DNA from: Chlorogloea purpurea SAG 13.99
GTDB lineage: Bacteria > Cyanobacteriota > Cyanobacteriia > Cyanobacteriales > Microcystaceae
NCBI GenBank assembly: GCA_016903695.1
Contig: JADQBB010000010.1
Location: 48,370 to 112,369, forward strand
Direction of reading: 5' to 3'
DNA: 64,000 nucleotides
Position numbers and translations under genes: made by a program. Of the stretch, positions 56,630 to 64,000 are shown piece by piece. Each line of letters starts with the position of its first letter. Positions within the stretch are counted from its first letter, which is position 1. The notes below the pieces were generated by a model, which saw nothing but the letters and a program-made list of their open reading frames with translations, was not told the origin of the DNA and ran no database searches.

Positions 56630-57805
56630 ATGACCACACCTATAGATGGAATAGCGCCACATGGCGGACAATTAATCAATCGCATTGCCACAACAGCAGA
56701 AAAAGAAGAATTTTTACAACAAGCCGATCGATTACCGAGAGTACAATTAGACGAAAGAGCTACCTCAGACTTGGTGATGATCGCTATCGGTGGTTTCAGC
56801 CCGCTGAAAGGCTTCATGGAACAGAGCGACTACGAGAAAGTAGTGGAAGATATGCGCCTGAGTAACGGCTTACCTTGGTCTATCCCCATCACCCTATCGG
56901 TAAGCGAAGAAGTGGCCGAACCTTTAAAAGAAGGAAGTTGGATCAGACTCGACGACGAAAACGGTCGCTTTATCGGTGTATTAGAATTAACTCAAAAATA
57001 CCGCTACAACAAAGCTCACGAGGCCATTAATGTATACAAAACCGACGATCTAAAACACCCCGGTGTGAAAGTGCTATACGAAGGGGGGGCGATCAATTTA
57101 GCAGGGCCAGTGTGGTTATTAGAAAGAGAATCCCATCCTTATTTTCCCGACTACCAAATTGATCCCATCAAATCGCGCCAATTATTCAAAGAGAAAAATT
57201 GGGCGACTATAGTAGGTTTTCAAACCCGCAACCCTATCCATCGGGCCCACGAATATATACAGAAATGCGCCCTGGAAATAGTGGATGGATTATTTTTACA
57301 TCCCTTGGTGGGCGTGACTAAAAGCGATGATGTACCGGCAGATGTGCGGATGCGTTGTTATGAAATCATGCTCGATAAATATTTCCCCCACGATCGAGTT
57401 ATCCTGGCAATTAACCCCTCGGCGATGCGCTACGCGGGCCCTAGAGAAGCCATATTCCACGCTTTGATCCGTAAAAATTACGGTTGTACCCATTTTATCG
57501 TCGGCCGCGATCACGCGGGCGTAGGCGATTATTATGGAACTTATGATGCTCAGTATATTTTTGACGAGTTCTCTCCGGCAGAATTAGGCATCACGCCGAT
57601 GAAATTTGAACACGCCTTTTACTGCAAACGCAGTCAACAAATGGCGACTACGAAAACCAGCCCCAGTCTACCCGAAGAAAGAATTCATCTATCGGGGACG
57701 AAAGTAAGGGAAATGCTCAGACGCGGGGAATTACCGCCTCCAGAATTCTCTCGCCCGGAGGTGGCCGCTGAATTGATCAGGGCGATGCTCGGACAAGCCG
57801 ACTGA
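56630..57805 (+). CDS. sat: Sulfate adenylyltransferase
   Basis: ATP sulfurylase activates sulfate as APS, the first step of assimilation and the source of PAPS. Key sites are [12 protein letters not shown] (QxRN and HxxH), GRDHAGVG and the late [17 protein letters not shown]. The ATG at 56630 gives [18 protein letters not shown], matching the usual N-terminus. A longer frame from 56594 adds 12 unlikely residues. No Shine-Dalgarno sequence is visible. The length is 391 residues. The caspase-like gene begins 2 bases after the stop. Confidence 0.95.
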   Translation: MTTPIDGIAPHGGQLINRIATTAEKEEFLQQADRLPRVQLDERATSDLVMIAIGGFSPLKGFMEQSDYEKVVEDMRLSNGLPWSIPITLSVSEEVAEPLKEGSWIRLDDENGRFIGVLELTQKYRYNKAHEAINVYKTDDLKHPGVKVLYEGGAINLAGPVWLLERESHPYFPDYQIDPIKSRQLFKEKNWATIVGFQTRNPIHRAHEYIQKCALEIVDGLFLHPLVGVTKSDDVPADVRMRCYEIMLDKYFPHDRVILAINPSAMRYAGPREAIFHALIRKNYGCTHFIVGRDHAGVGDYYGTYDAQYIFDEFSPAELGITPMKFEHAFYCKRSQQMATTKTSPSLPEERIHLSGTKVREMLRRGELPPPEFSRPEVAAELIRAMLGQAD

Positions 57806-57807
57806 TC

Positions 57808-59901
57808 ATGAAATTAACTAGGCGATCGCTGATGCAAATTTCGGGATTGGGACTACTGCAATGGTTAGTAGCCCCTAGAATCAATCCTCGGTATTTACAA
57901 GCGATCGCCGCCCCCGGTGGGCGTAAGTTGGCCCTGTTAGTGGGAATTAGTAACTACGGCGATAAAGTGCCGGATTTACCTGGGGCGCTCACTGATGTAG
58001 AGTTACAAAGAGAATTATTGATCGATCGATTCGGCTTCGCGGACAGTGACATCCTGGTTCTCACCGACGCGGTAGCAACTCCAGAAGGGATTCAAAAAGC
58101 TTTTCAAGAACACTTGCTCGCCGGGACACGATCTACGGATACGGTAATCTTCCACTTTAGCGGTTACGGTGAGCGAGTTAATTTCGGCACATCGGCCGCC
58201 CCATCTTTAGCCGATGCCATAGTTACCGGTGACAATGAAGTTCTAAGCCTCGAAGCCCATTTGATGGCTCTCACCCGTAGTCTAGCCACTGACAAGTACA
58301 CGATTATTCTCGATACCAGTTATAAAAATCCTCTCGAGCCCCTACAGGGCAATTGGAAAAGTCGTTCGCTTCCCGCGTCTATCTCTCCTATAAATGTCGG
58401 GGAGATGAATTCGCTTATACCGAGTTCAGCAATAAATAGATCTACTAAAGGCATGATCTTAAAAAGCGCGGGGCCCGAACAAGTAGCTGCGGAAATAAGC
58501 GGTAATGGTTGGAACGCGGGGTTATTTACTTATTGCTTGACCAGGTATTTATGGGAAGCGATGCCCGCTAGTCGTATCACGATCGCTCTCGGTGAAATAA
58601 CCCAAAAAATCAGCTCTCTCAGGGCTGACCAACAACTGCAACTCCTCACCGATACTAAATCGTCTCCCTTAACTTATTATTCCATGCCGCGGCCCGGAAG
58701 TAGTGGCGAGGCGATAATCACGGAGATCATCGATGAAAACACGGTAGGAATTATTTTTACCGGTCTGCCGTTAGAACTGTTAGAAGTGTATGAGAATCAT
58801 TCGATATTAGAACTGGCGGACAATCCCGATATAGAATTAGAAATTCTCTCCCGTCAAGGATTAAAAGGAAAAGCTCAATTATTAAAGGAGTTCCCTTTAA
58901 AAGTGGGGCAAATTCTGCGAGAAAAAACTCGGTTATTATCACAAACTCCTGAATTAGTCCTAGCTTTTGATAGTAGCCTCACAAGAATCGAGCGGGTTGA
59001 TGCCACTAGCGCTTTGGCCAATTTAAAACCCTTAGTGACCGCGCCTAATGGAAGTGAACATTTTGCCGATTGTATACTTACTTTAATCCATAGTTCCAAC
59101 AGTTACGGTTTAACCTCCAGCGGCGGCATTTTGATCGCAGATACGTTAGGGGCGGCTAACGAGGCGGTCAAATCAGCGATTAAAAGATTGACACCTCATT
59201 TAGAAAATCTTTTAGCCCGCAAGATATGGAAGTTAACCCTTAACGAGGCTTCATCGGCGTTGAAAGTTAGTGCCACCTTGGAGAAGGAAACACCCGTCTC
59301 GCAAATTTTTATGGGTAGAGTCACCCGCGGTTTCAGTCAAGAATCGTGTGAGGCGATGAATGAAGGGGATTACTTATCTAAAAATAGTAAGTGCCTGCAA
59401 AGTTCTTCGGCGGTAAGCATCAAGGGAGAGAAATTGGTAACTTTCGGCTTAACGGGCGATATTCAGTATAAGATTAGTAATCATGAAGACCTACCCCTTT
59501 ACAGCTTAATTATTACTGTTCACAGTTCCAATAAAACTAGCATCATAACTGCTGTGGAAGCCAATAATAATCAATTTATTCCTTGGGAAATACCGGGAAA
59601 AAGTACCCAGACTGTTAACTTGAAAACGTCCAATGTAACTGGAATAGTGCAAACTTACCTTGTTAATTCTCTCCAACCCTTCCTTAAAACTATGAGCTTG
59701 TTGAATAGTAACCGTAGACCCAAAAATCAAAATCAACAAATCATCGATTTAGATACTAGCTTGGGAATAGCACAAGCCTTGTGGCAAGACTTATCTGTCA
59801 AAAAAGAGATTAAAAACGAAGCGGCAAATAGTACACTGGTATCTATGTTCGCCTTGGATAAATGGGCAACATTAAGCTTTATCTATCAACTTGTTGAGTA
59901 A
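57808..59901 (+). CDS. Caspase-family protein with Tyr/Ser in place of the catalytic dyad (pseudo-orthocaspase)
   Basis: A twin-arginine-type signal (KLTRRSLMQISGLGLLQWL) starts the protein, so it is probably exported after folding. A caspase p20-like domain (residues about 38-290) has KLALLVGISNYGD and LPGALTDVELQREL. The catalytic His is replaced by Tyr120 in HFSGYGERV and the Cys by Ser171 in ILDTSYKN. Such Y/S forms are known in cyanobacteria as pseudo-orthocaspases and are thought not to cleave proteins. The C-terminal 400 residues form a beta-rich region without a known name. It follows sat after 2 bases. Confidence 0.86.
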   Translation: MKLTRRSLMQISGLGLLQWLVAPRINPRYLQAIAAPGGRKLALLVGISNYGDKVPDLPGALTDVELQRELLIDRFGFADSDILVLTDAVATPEGIQKAFQEHLLAGTRSTDTVIFHFSGYGERVNFGTSAAPSLADAIVTGDNEVLSLEAHLMALTRSLATDKYTIILDTSYKNPLEPLQGNWKSRSLPASISPINVGEMNSLIPSSAINRSTKGMILKSAGPEQVAAEISGNGWNAGLFTYCLTRYLWEAMPASRITIALGEITQKISSLRADQQLQLLTDTKSSPLTYYSMPRPGSSGEAIITEIIDENTVGIIFTGLPLELLEVYENHSILELADNPDIELEILSRQGLKGKAQLLKEFPLKVGQILREKTRLLSQTPELVLAFDSSLTRIERVDATSALANLKPLVTAPNGSEHFADCILTLIHSSNSYGLTSSGGILIADTLGAANEAVKSAIKRLTPHLENLLARKIWKLTLNEASSALKVSATLEKETPVSQIFMGRVTRGFSQESCEAMNEGDYLSKNSKCLQSSSAVSIKGEKLVTFGLTGDIQYKISNHEDLPLYSLIITVHSSNKTSIITAVEANNNQFIPWEIPGKSTQTVNLKTSNVTGIVQTYLVNSLQPFLKTMSLLNSNRRPKNQNQQIIDLDTSLGIAQALWQDLSVKKEIKNEAANSTLVSMFALDKWATLSFIYQLVE

Positions 59902-59974
59902 CCAGGTAAAATATTTTTATAGCCTAAACGAGAACGTATTTAGAGCTAATCCACCGATACAATATAGCCAAATA

Positions 59975-61642
59975 ATGAACATTCTCCCCAAGACGACCCA
60001 ACGTCGCCTCAAAAAGATACCTCTAGTGCCCAGCGTGTGGGAAGGAGATAGGCGTCCTGTATCAGCGTTGAAAACCACCTTAGAACCCAACGAAGAAGGC
60101 GGTGGAGAGTGCATAATCTGGGTAGATGGCGGGGAACATTGCGTGAGGGCGATGGAAGTAGTGCCCGCGCAGATGGGGCCGGAAGCAATCATCAGAACAC
60201 TGTTACGAGCGATCGAATCTCCCCAAAGCCCCGCTAAACCGGGCCGCCCCCAAAAAATTATCGTGCGTAACCGGGAAATACAATTTTTCTTGCGGGGTGT
60301 TTTACAGGACTTGGATATAAACATCGATTATGTGCCAGACTTACCCCTGATCGACGATTTATTCCGTAGTTTCGAGGAATATCACAATAATCGTCCCCCG
60401 TCCCTGCCCCCTAACCTCGAACCTCTCTTGACTAAAACCGCATCAGACCTGTGGAAACTGGAACCTTGGCGACTATTGGCAGACCATGACATCATTTCCG
60501 TCAAGGTGAATCGTTGGGGTATGGAGACCCTTTACATCTGCGTGATGGGAATGTTAGGACAAGAATACGGTGTGATTCTCTATCGATCGCTAGAATCCTT
60601 AAAACAATTTCGTAGCTCCGCCCTCGCCGAAAAATCTCTAGATAGATTAGAGCAAGCTTTTCTCGCTCAAGATTGCTGGTTTTTAAGTTTTGAATCCCTC
60701 GAAGATGAAGACGAGGAGGAAGAAGATGTATTCGATTTAGCCGACCTGCATCCCTCGCAAATTCACCCGGTTTTCGGCAGCGTCCACCCTTACGAGGGGA
60801 TTCGCCCCCACTTGGATGAAGAAGAAGCGAGCGTGATCCAAGTAGCCCTGCAAGCACTATTACGCTTTTTTAAAGGTAATTCTAAGGCTTTGGCTGCGAG
60901 TCCGATCGGCTCCGTCAAGAAAACTTATTCGATAGATATTAGTTTCGCTGCCGAAACTGAAAAAACCCTATCGGTAGAAGTGGCCACCGAGACCGAAATC
61001 AGCCAAGAATTTATGCGTCTGATCGAGCTATCGGAAGGCCTTGACGAAGAAGATGAGGACGAGGACGAAGATTATGATTTTGACGACGACGATGATGATG
61101 GATTTCACCTTTCACAGGACTTCGTACCCGATAGGGCGCATCTCAGTTTGGGGATGATCCCGTGGGACATGATCGCCGGTATCCGCGAACAACCGAAAAT
61201 ATACCACCAGTCGGCGATTAAAAAACAATCTGGTGAAGGGCTACCGGTGGTAATCATTCAAACTTCCCGCCCGAAAGCGAAAGAGATGATCGAGAAAATT
61301 CAATATGCCCAAGGTATAGACGGGATCGGTTTCAACCCGGGTGAAGATCCCTTTTCAGACGATATTTACGATCTGGGCATAATTAAAATGGTCGATGGCA
61401 ACTTTTTTTTATTCGGGGAATTTCCCGCGGATAATCCCACCCACGTACAGGCGAGGAAAAATTGGGATCGTCGTACCAAGGATAATAAAGGCTATTGCGG
61501 CTTGATCATCGCTATGGGAGTCACGGGCAGTTCTAAAGGTAATCCTAAGCCTAGCGATATGCTGGCCCTATTTGAAACTAAAGCCTTAACCGTAGATGAC
61601 TTCGGTATAGGAACCTTAACGATGACGATGGATTTCGATTAA
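59975..61642 (+). CDS. DUF6930-like acidic cyanobacterial protein
   Basis: A 555-residue soluble protein with the ordered start LPKTTQRRLKKIPLVPSVWEGDRRPVS. Two acidic stretches stand out: EDEDEEEEDVFD (around residue 245) and EEDEDEDEDYDFDDDDDD (around 365). The C-terminal part has WDRRTKDNKGYCGLIIAMG. I believe this is the DUF6930 family, but from memory only, and no function is known. A frame open from 59891 overlaps the caspase-like gene, but it would need a TTG start. ATG 59975 is preferred, although it lacks a clear ribosome-binding site. Confidence 0.65.
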   Translation: MNILPKTTQRRLKKIPLVPSVWEGDRRPVSALKTTLEPNEEGGGECIIWVDGGEHCVRAMEVVPAQMGPEAIIRTLLRAIESPQSPAKPGRPQKIIVRNREIQFFLRGVLQDLDINIDYVPDLPLIDDLFRSFEEYHNNRPPSLPPNLEPLLTKTASDLWKLEPWRLLADHDIISVKVNRWGMETLYICVMGMLGQEYGVILYRSLESLKQFRSSALAEKSLDRLEQAFLAQDCWFLSFESLEDEDEEEEDVFDLADLHPSQIHPVFGSVHPYEGIRPHLDEEEASVIQVALQALLRFFKGNSKALAASPIGSVKKTYSIDISFAAETEKTLSVEVATETEISQEFMRLIELSEGLDEEDEDEDEDYDFDDDDDDGFHLSQDFVPDRAHLSLGMIPWDMIAGIREQPKIYHQSAIKKQSGEGLPVVIIQTSRPKAKEMIEKIQYAQGIDGIGFNPGEDPFSDDIYDLGIIKMVDGNFFLFGEFPADNPTHVQARKNWDRRTKDNKGYCGLIIAMGVTGSSKGNPKPSDMLALFETKALTVDDFGIGTLTMTMDFD

Positions 61643-61709
61643 CCCACCAACTTTATTTTTTTGTGAAAAAATATAAAGTATAGTCACTATCCTTCATCCC
61701 GTCATCAAT

Positions 61710-62372
61710 ATGGTTTTATTCGGCTTTGGCAAAAAATCAGGTCTGCCCTCAGCTTCCGACGCGTTACCCGGGCGATCGTCCGTCATGCCCGTCCCCGCGT
61801 ATCATTACGTTAACGGTAATCCCCTCAAACCTCCCTTTCCTACTGGATTAGAAACCGCGGTATTCGGCTTGGGTTGTTTTTGGGGTGCGGAACGTAAATT
61901 CTGGCAGTTAGAAGGTGTTTACACCACGGCGGCAGGCTACAGTGCGGGGATTACTCCCAATCCCACCTATCAGGAAGTATGTAGTGGCTATACAGGTCAT
62001 AATGAAGTGGTTCTAGTGGTTTACGATCCCAAGGTTATCAGCTACGAATCCCTGTTAAAGGTGTTCTGGGAAAGCCATAATCCCACCCAGGGAATGCGTC
62101 AGGGTAACGATGTGGGTACTCAATATCGCTCCGGCATATACTATTATACGGAAGCTCAAAAGCAAGAGGCGGAAACGTCCCTAGAGGCTTACCAGAAAGC
62201 TTTAACGGCAGCGGGTTATGGCAAAATTACCACGGAAATTTTACCCGCCCCGGAATTTTATTATGCTGAGGCTTATCATCAACAATACTTGGCGAAGAAT
62301 CCCAACGGCTACTGCGGTTTGGGTGGCACGAAAGTCGCTTGCCCCATCGGTTTAAATACGGCTTCTAACTAG
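61710..62372 (+). CDS. msrA: Peptide-methionine (S)-S-oxide reductase
   Basis: Repairs S-form methionine sulfoxide. The catalytic Cys56 is in [38 protein letters not shown] and the resolving region near the C-terminus ([14 protein letters not shown], two Cys) follow the family plan. The N-terminal 45 residues are an extension without clear signal features, also found in other cyanobacterial MsrA. The length is 220 residues. Confidence 0.95.
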   Translation: MVLFGFGKKSGLPSASDALPGRSSVMPVPAYHYVNGNPLKPPFPTGLETAVFGLGCFWGAERKFWQLEGVYTTAAGYSAGITPNPTYQEVCSGYTGHNEVVLVVYDPKVISYESLLKVFWESHNPTQGMRQGNDVGTQYRSGIYYYTEAQKQEAETSLEAYQKALTAAGYGKITTEILPAPEFYYAEAYHQQYLAKNPNGYCGLGGTKVACPIGLNTASN

Positions 62373-62384
62373 TCGGTGATATTA

Positions 62385-62419
62385 GGGGGAGAAAGGAGGT
62401 TTTATTTTTCTTTCTCCCT
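62385..62419 (+). terminator. Hairpin after msrA, possible terminator
   Basis: GGGAGAAAG pairs perfectly with CTTTCTCCC over a 14-base loop that itself is T-rich. The downstream side is only moderately T-rich (TATCTCTATCTTT), so termination may be partial. Confidence 0.45.
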
Positions 62420-62456
62420 ATCTCTATCTTTCAGGAACAGTTAACAGGGTGAAATT

Positions 62457-62858
62457 ATGTTGGAAGTGTGGGGGAAAATATCAAGCAGCCCGAAAAGTCG
62501 GCAATTAGCGATCGCTCTAGCCCTGGGTACATCCATATTAGCTCTACCCGTACCCATCGCCGGTATCCATAAATTCTATCTCGGTCAACCCCTGTGGGGC
62601 ATCATCTACCTCCTCCTCTGGCAGACTCCTATTCCGCGTATCGCCTGTGCGATCGATGCTGTCTGGTATTTCCTGCAAGGGACAGAAGGATTCTTGCAGA
62701 ATTTTTCTAGGTCTGATTCTGAGCCCGCAACGGCGGCGATCGCGCCCCAGAAAGTGCAGGCGATGGCCGTCGCTATTAGAGAACTGGAACAACTGCGCCA
62801 AGATGGACTCATATCCGAGTATGAATTCGAGCAAAAACGTAGGCAACTCCTGCTATAA
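62457..62858 (+). CDS. TM2-domain protein with C-terminal SHOCT-like motif
   Basis: 133 residues. A TM2 domain is formed by two helices around ALPVPIAGIHKFYLGQPLWGIIYLLLW (residues about 28-58), including the family GxHxFYLG pattern. The last 30 residues, IRELEQLRQDGLISEYEFEQKRRQLL, match the short SHOCT motif often found at protein ends. Function unknown. The ComEA-like gene starts 5 bases after the stop. Confidence 0.85.
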   Translation: MLEVWGKISSSPKSRQLAIALALGTSILALPVPIAGIHKFYLGQPLWGIIYLLLWQTPIPRIACAIDAVWYFLQGTEGFLQNFSRSDSEPATAAIAPQKVQAMAVAIRELEQLRQDGLISEYEFEQKRRQLLL

Positions 62859-62863
62859 CTTTT

Positions 62864-63379
62864 ATGTTCGCCAACAAAAAAGCTAACTTACGTCAGAAAA
62901 TCCTCAATGACCCCTATTACCGCTTTCAATCCGGGGAAGAAATCGCCATCGCGGCCCAATTAGGTATAAAAATTAATGTGGCGAGCGCTAGCGTGGATGA
63001 TTGGCTGAGATTACCTGGTATATCCATTCATCAGGCTAAACAGCTAGTGGCGTTAGTAGGTATGGGGGTAGAGTTACTCTGCGTGGAAGATATATCTGCT
63101 GCTTTGAGTTTACCTGGCGATCGTTTCACCCCTTTTCGAGCGGTTTTAGAATTCTGTTACTATCACGAAGAAAGCGCCCTAGCGCCCCCTAAAATCAATC
63201 CGAATAATGCCACCCCGGAACAATTAAACTCTATCCCCGGCATGAGTTCTTCGTTGATTCAAGGGTTAATAGATGAGAGAGATAAAAAGGGTTATTATCG
63301 CCATATCATCGACCTGCAACAACGTTTAAATCTCACAGGTCAACAAATTAATCAATTCATCCATTACCTACAATTTTAA
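62864..63379 (+). CDS. ComEA-like helix-hairpin-helix protein
   Basis: 171 residues with two helix-hairpin-helix units: INVASASVDDWLRLPGISIHQAKQLVALVGMG (about 37-68) and INPNNATPEQLNSIPGMSSSLIQGLIDERDKKGYY (about 111-145), each with the LPGI or IPGM turn that binds DNA backbone. It lacks the signal peptide and membrane anchor of true competence ComEA, so it may act in the cytoplasm. The stop overlaps the next start (TAATG). Confidence 0.82.
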   Translation: MFANKKANLRQKILNDPYYRFQSGEEIAIAAQLGIKINVASASVDDWLRLPGISIHQAKQLVALVGMGVELLCVEDISAALSLPGDRFTPFRAVLEFCYYHEESALAPPKINPNNATPEQLNSIPGMSSSLIQGLIDERDKKGYYRHIIDLQQRLNLTGQQINQFIHYLQF

Positions 63380-63837
63380 TGCTCAGTTTCACTCATTCCA
63401 GTATTATTAATGCGCCCGTGGAAAAGGTTTGGGAATTTCACGAACGCCAGGACATCCTACAACTTCTCACCCCTCCTTGGCAACCAGTCCAGATCATCCG
63501 TCGTGAGGGAGGTTTAGAACCCGGCGCGGTGTCGGAGTTCCGTCTGTGGTTGGGCATTATCCCCCTGACTTGGATAGCGAGACATACGGAGTGTGAAACT
63601 TATAAAATATTCGTTGATACACAGGAAGAAGGCCCGTTAAAATTTTGGACACACCGCCATATATTCACTCATAGAGATAATAAAACTTTATTGACAGATG
63701 ATATAAATTATGAGTTACCTTGTGGGGAATGGAGCGAACCCCTCTTAGAATGGTGGGTTAATTCTCGTTTACGAGATATGTTTCTTTATCGCCATGAAGT
63801 GACCCAGAAAATTTGTACGAATATTCCCATTTACTAG
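63379..63837 (+). CDS. SRPBCC-family ligand-binding protein
   Basis: A 152-residue START/Bet v1-like fold: it opens with SFTHSSIINAPVEKVWEFHERQD, then LTPPWQPVQ and a long middle beta region, and ends in an amphipathic helix (WVNSRLRDMFLYRHEVTQKI). Such proteins bind hydrophobic ligands or help polyketide cyclisation. The ligand here is unknown. It shares one base with the ComEA-like gene and is terminated by the hairpin facing psbA. Confidence 0.82.
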   Translation: MLSFTHSSIINAPVEKVWEFHERQDILQLLTPPWQPVQIIRREGGLEPGAVSEFRLWLGIIPLTWIARHTECETYKIFVDTQEEGPLKFWTHRHIFTHRDNKTLLTDDINYELPCGEWSEPLLEWWVNSRLRDMFLYRHEVTQKICTNIPIY

Positions 63838-63860
63838 ACTTGACATACCGTTCTGTGCCC

Positions 63861-63896
63861 ACAAAAAAAGCACCCCTTGAGGAGGTGCTTTTTTTG
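63861..63896. terminator. Bidirectional terminator between SRPBCC gene and psbA
   Basis: An A run and GCACC on the left mirror GGTGC and a T run on the right, with a short central loop. On either strand the hairpin is followed by seven T. It can therefore stop the rightward SRPBCC transcript and the leftward psbA transcript. Confidence 0.85.
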
Positions 63897-63911
63897 TGGG
63901 TAATCTAGAGA

Positions 63912-64000
63912 TTAGCCGTTGATAGCGGGAGCTGTGAGGGCTACAGGAGCGGACTCACCAGCAGCTAAGTCTAAGGGGAAGTTGTGAGCGTTGCGCTCGT
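63912..64000 (-). CDS. psbA: Photosystem II D1 protein, C-terminal end (cut by window edge)
   Basis: The visible 28 residues, from ERNAHNFPLDLAAGESAPVA to the stop at 63912-63914, are the conserved C-terminus of D1. They contain the manganese-cluster ligands Glu333, His337, Asp342 and Ala344 (standard D1 numbering) and the 9-residue-plus extension after Ala344, cleaved by CtpA. The extension AGESAPVALTAPAING has 16 residues as in other cyanobacteria. The rest of the gene lies beyond the right edge. Confidence 0.97.
   Translation of the reverse strand, partial: ERNAHNFPLDLAAGESAPVALTAPAING

Overview
The window is chromosomal DNA from a cyanobacterium. The clearest markers are the 3' end of psbA (photosystem II D1) at the right edge, a high-light-inducible protein, btpA (photosystem I accumulation), an NblR-type regulator, a CrhR-type RNA helicase, several families known mainly from cyanobacteria (DUF2949, DUF3181, DUF6887/DUF6888, DICT) and many HIP1 octamers (GCGATCGC). 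Gene order is mosaic, as in unicellular or colonial cyanobacteria. I cannot name the genus. Most of the window is core housekeeping sequence, with no prophage, transposon or CRISPR array.

Layout. 1-3686: start of an unidentified leftward gene, then the respiratory terminal oxidase ctaC-ctaD-ctaE and a clear terminator. 3720-6020: leftward DUF2949, DUF192 lipoprotein, NblR-like regulator and a small hydrolase-like protein. 6093-11532: rightward DICT/HD-GYP-like protein, esterase (probable CTG start), rsmB, TerB-like protein, prfA and yraN. 12018-18847: polA, tRNA-Leu(GAG), a Hlip, a ClC protein with CBS domains, a metallophosphoesterase and tRNA-Ser(TGA). 18848-25277: a decayed coding remnant, then a sugar cluster of GH63-type glucosidase, MFS sugar porter and OprB-type porin. 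25401-29273: crhR, rimO and btpA. 29352-31641: a polysaccharide flippase and a sulfotransferase, probably for a sulfated surface glycan. 31712-34551: leftward trpB, 3'-5' exonuclease and TPR protein. 34598-41784: SUI1-type factor, small barrel-like protein, M48 peptidase, Uma2, tex and an M16 peptidase pair. 41899-48205: coaX, DUF6888/DUF6887, tldD-DUF456-pmbA, a GNAT acetyltransferase and a TetR regulator. 48202-53175: phosphoketolase diverging from gap1 and ilvC. 53188-55112: a compact leftward set (small membrane protein, Nudix, DUF3181, 2TM, moaC) and tRNA-Arg(ACG). 55227-64000: PstS/SphX, sat, a pseudo-orthocaspase, DUF6930, msrA, TM2, ComEA-like, SRPBCC and the psbA tail.

Genes that may act together: the cytochrome oxidase trio; porin, transporter and glucosidase as an outer-membrane-to-cytoplasm route for a glycoside; phosphoketolase and Gap1 sharing one intergenic control region at a branch of central carbon flow; TldD/PmbA as a two-subunit protease split by a membrane protein gene; and two M16 subunits, one with the zinc site and one without.

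I found no complete system that I can call new. The observations most worth checking are a perfect 34-bp palindrome centred on a HIP1 site over the catalytic motif of the exonuclease gene; the GH63-MFS-porin cluster with a 7-bp-periodic CTAG hairpin inside it; a Tyr/Ser pseudo-orthocaspase with a twin-arginine signal; a HD-GYP domain without its metal ligands behind a DICT domain; a ClC protein with Val at the usual proton-glutamate position; and an esterase whose N-terminus seems to require a CTG start. All family assignments are from reading the sequence, without database searches.
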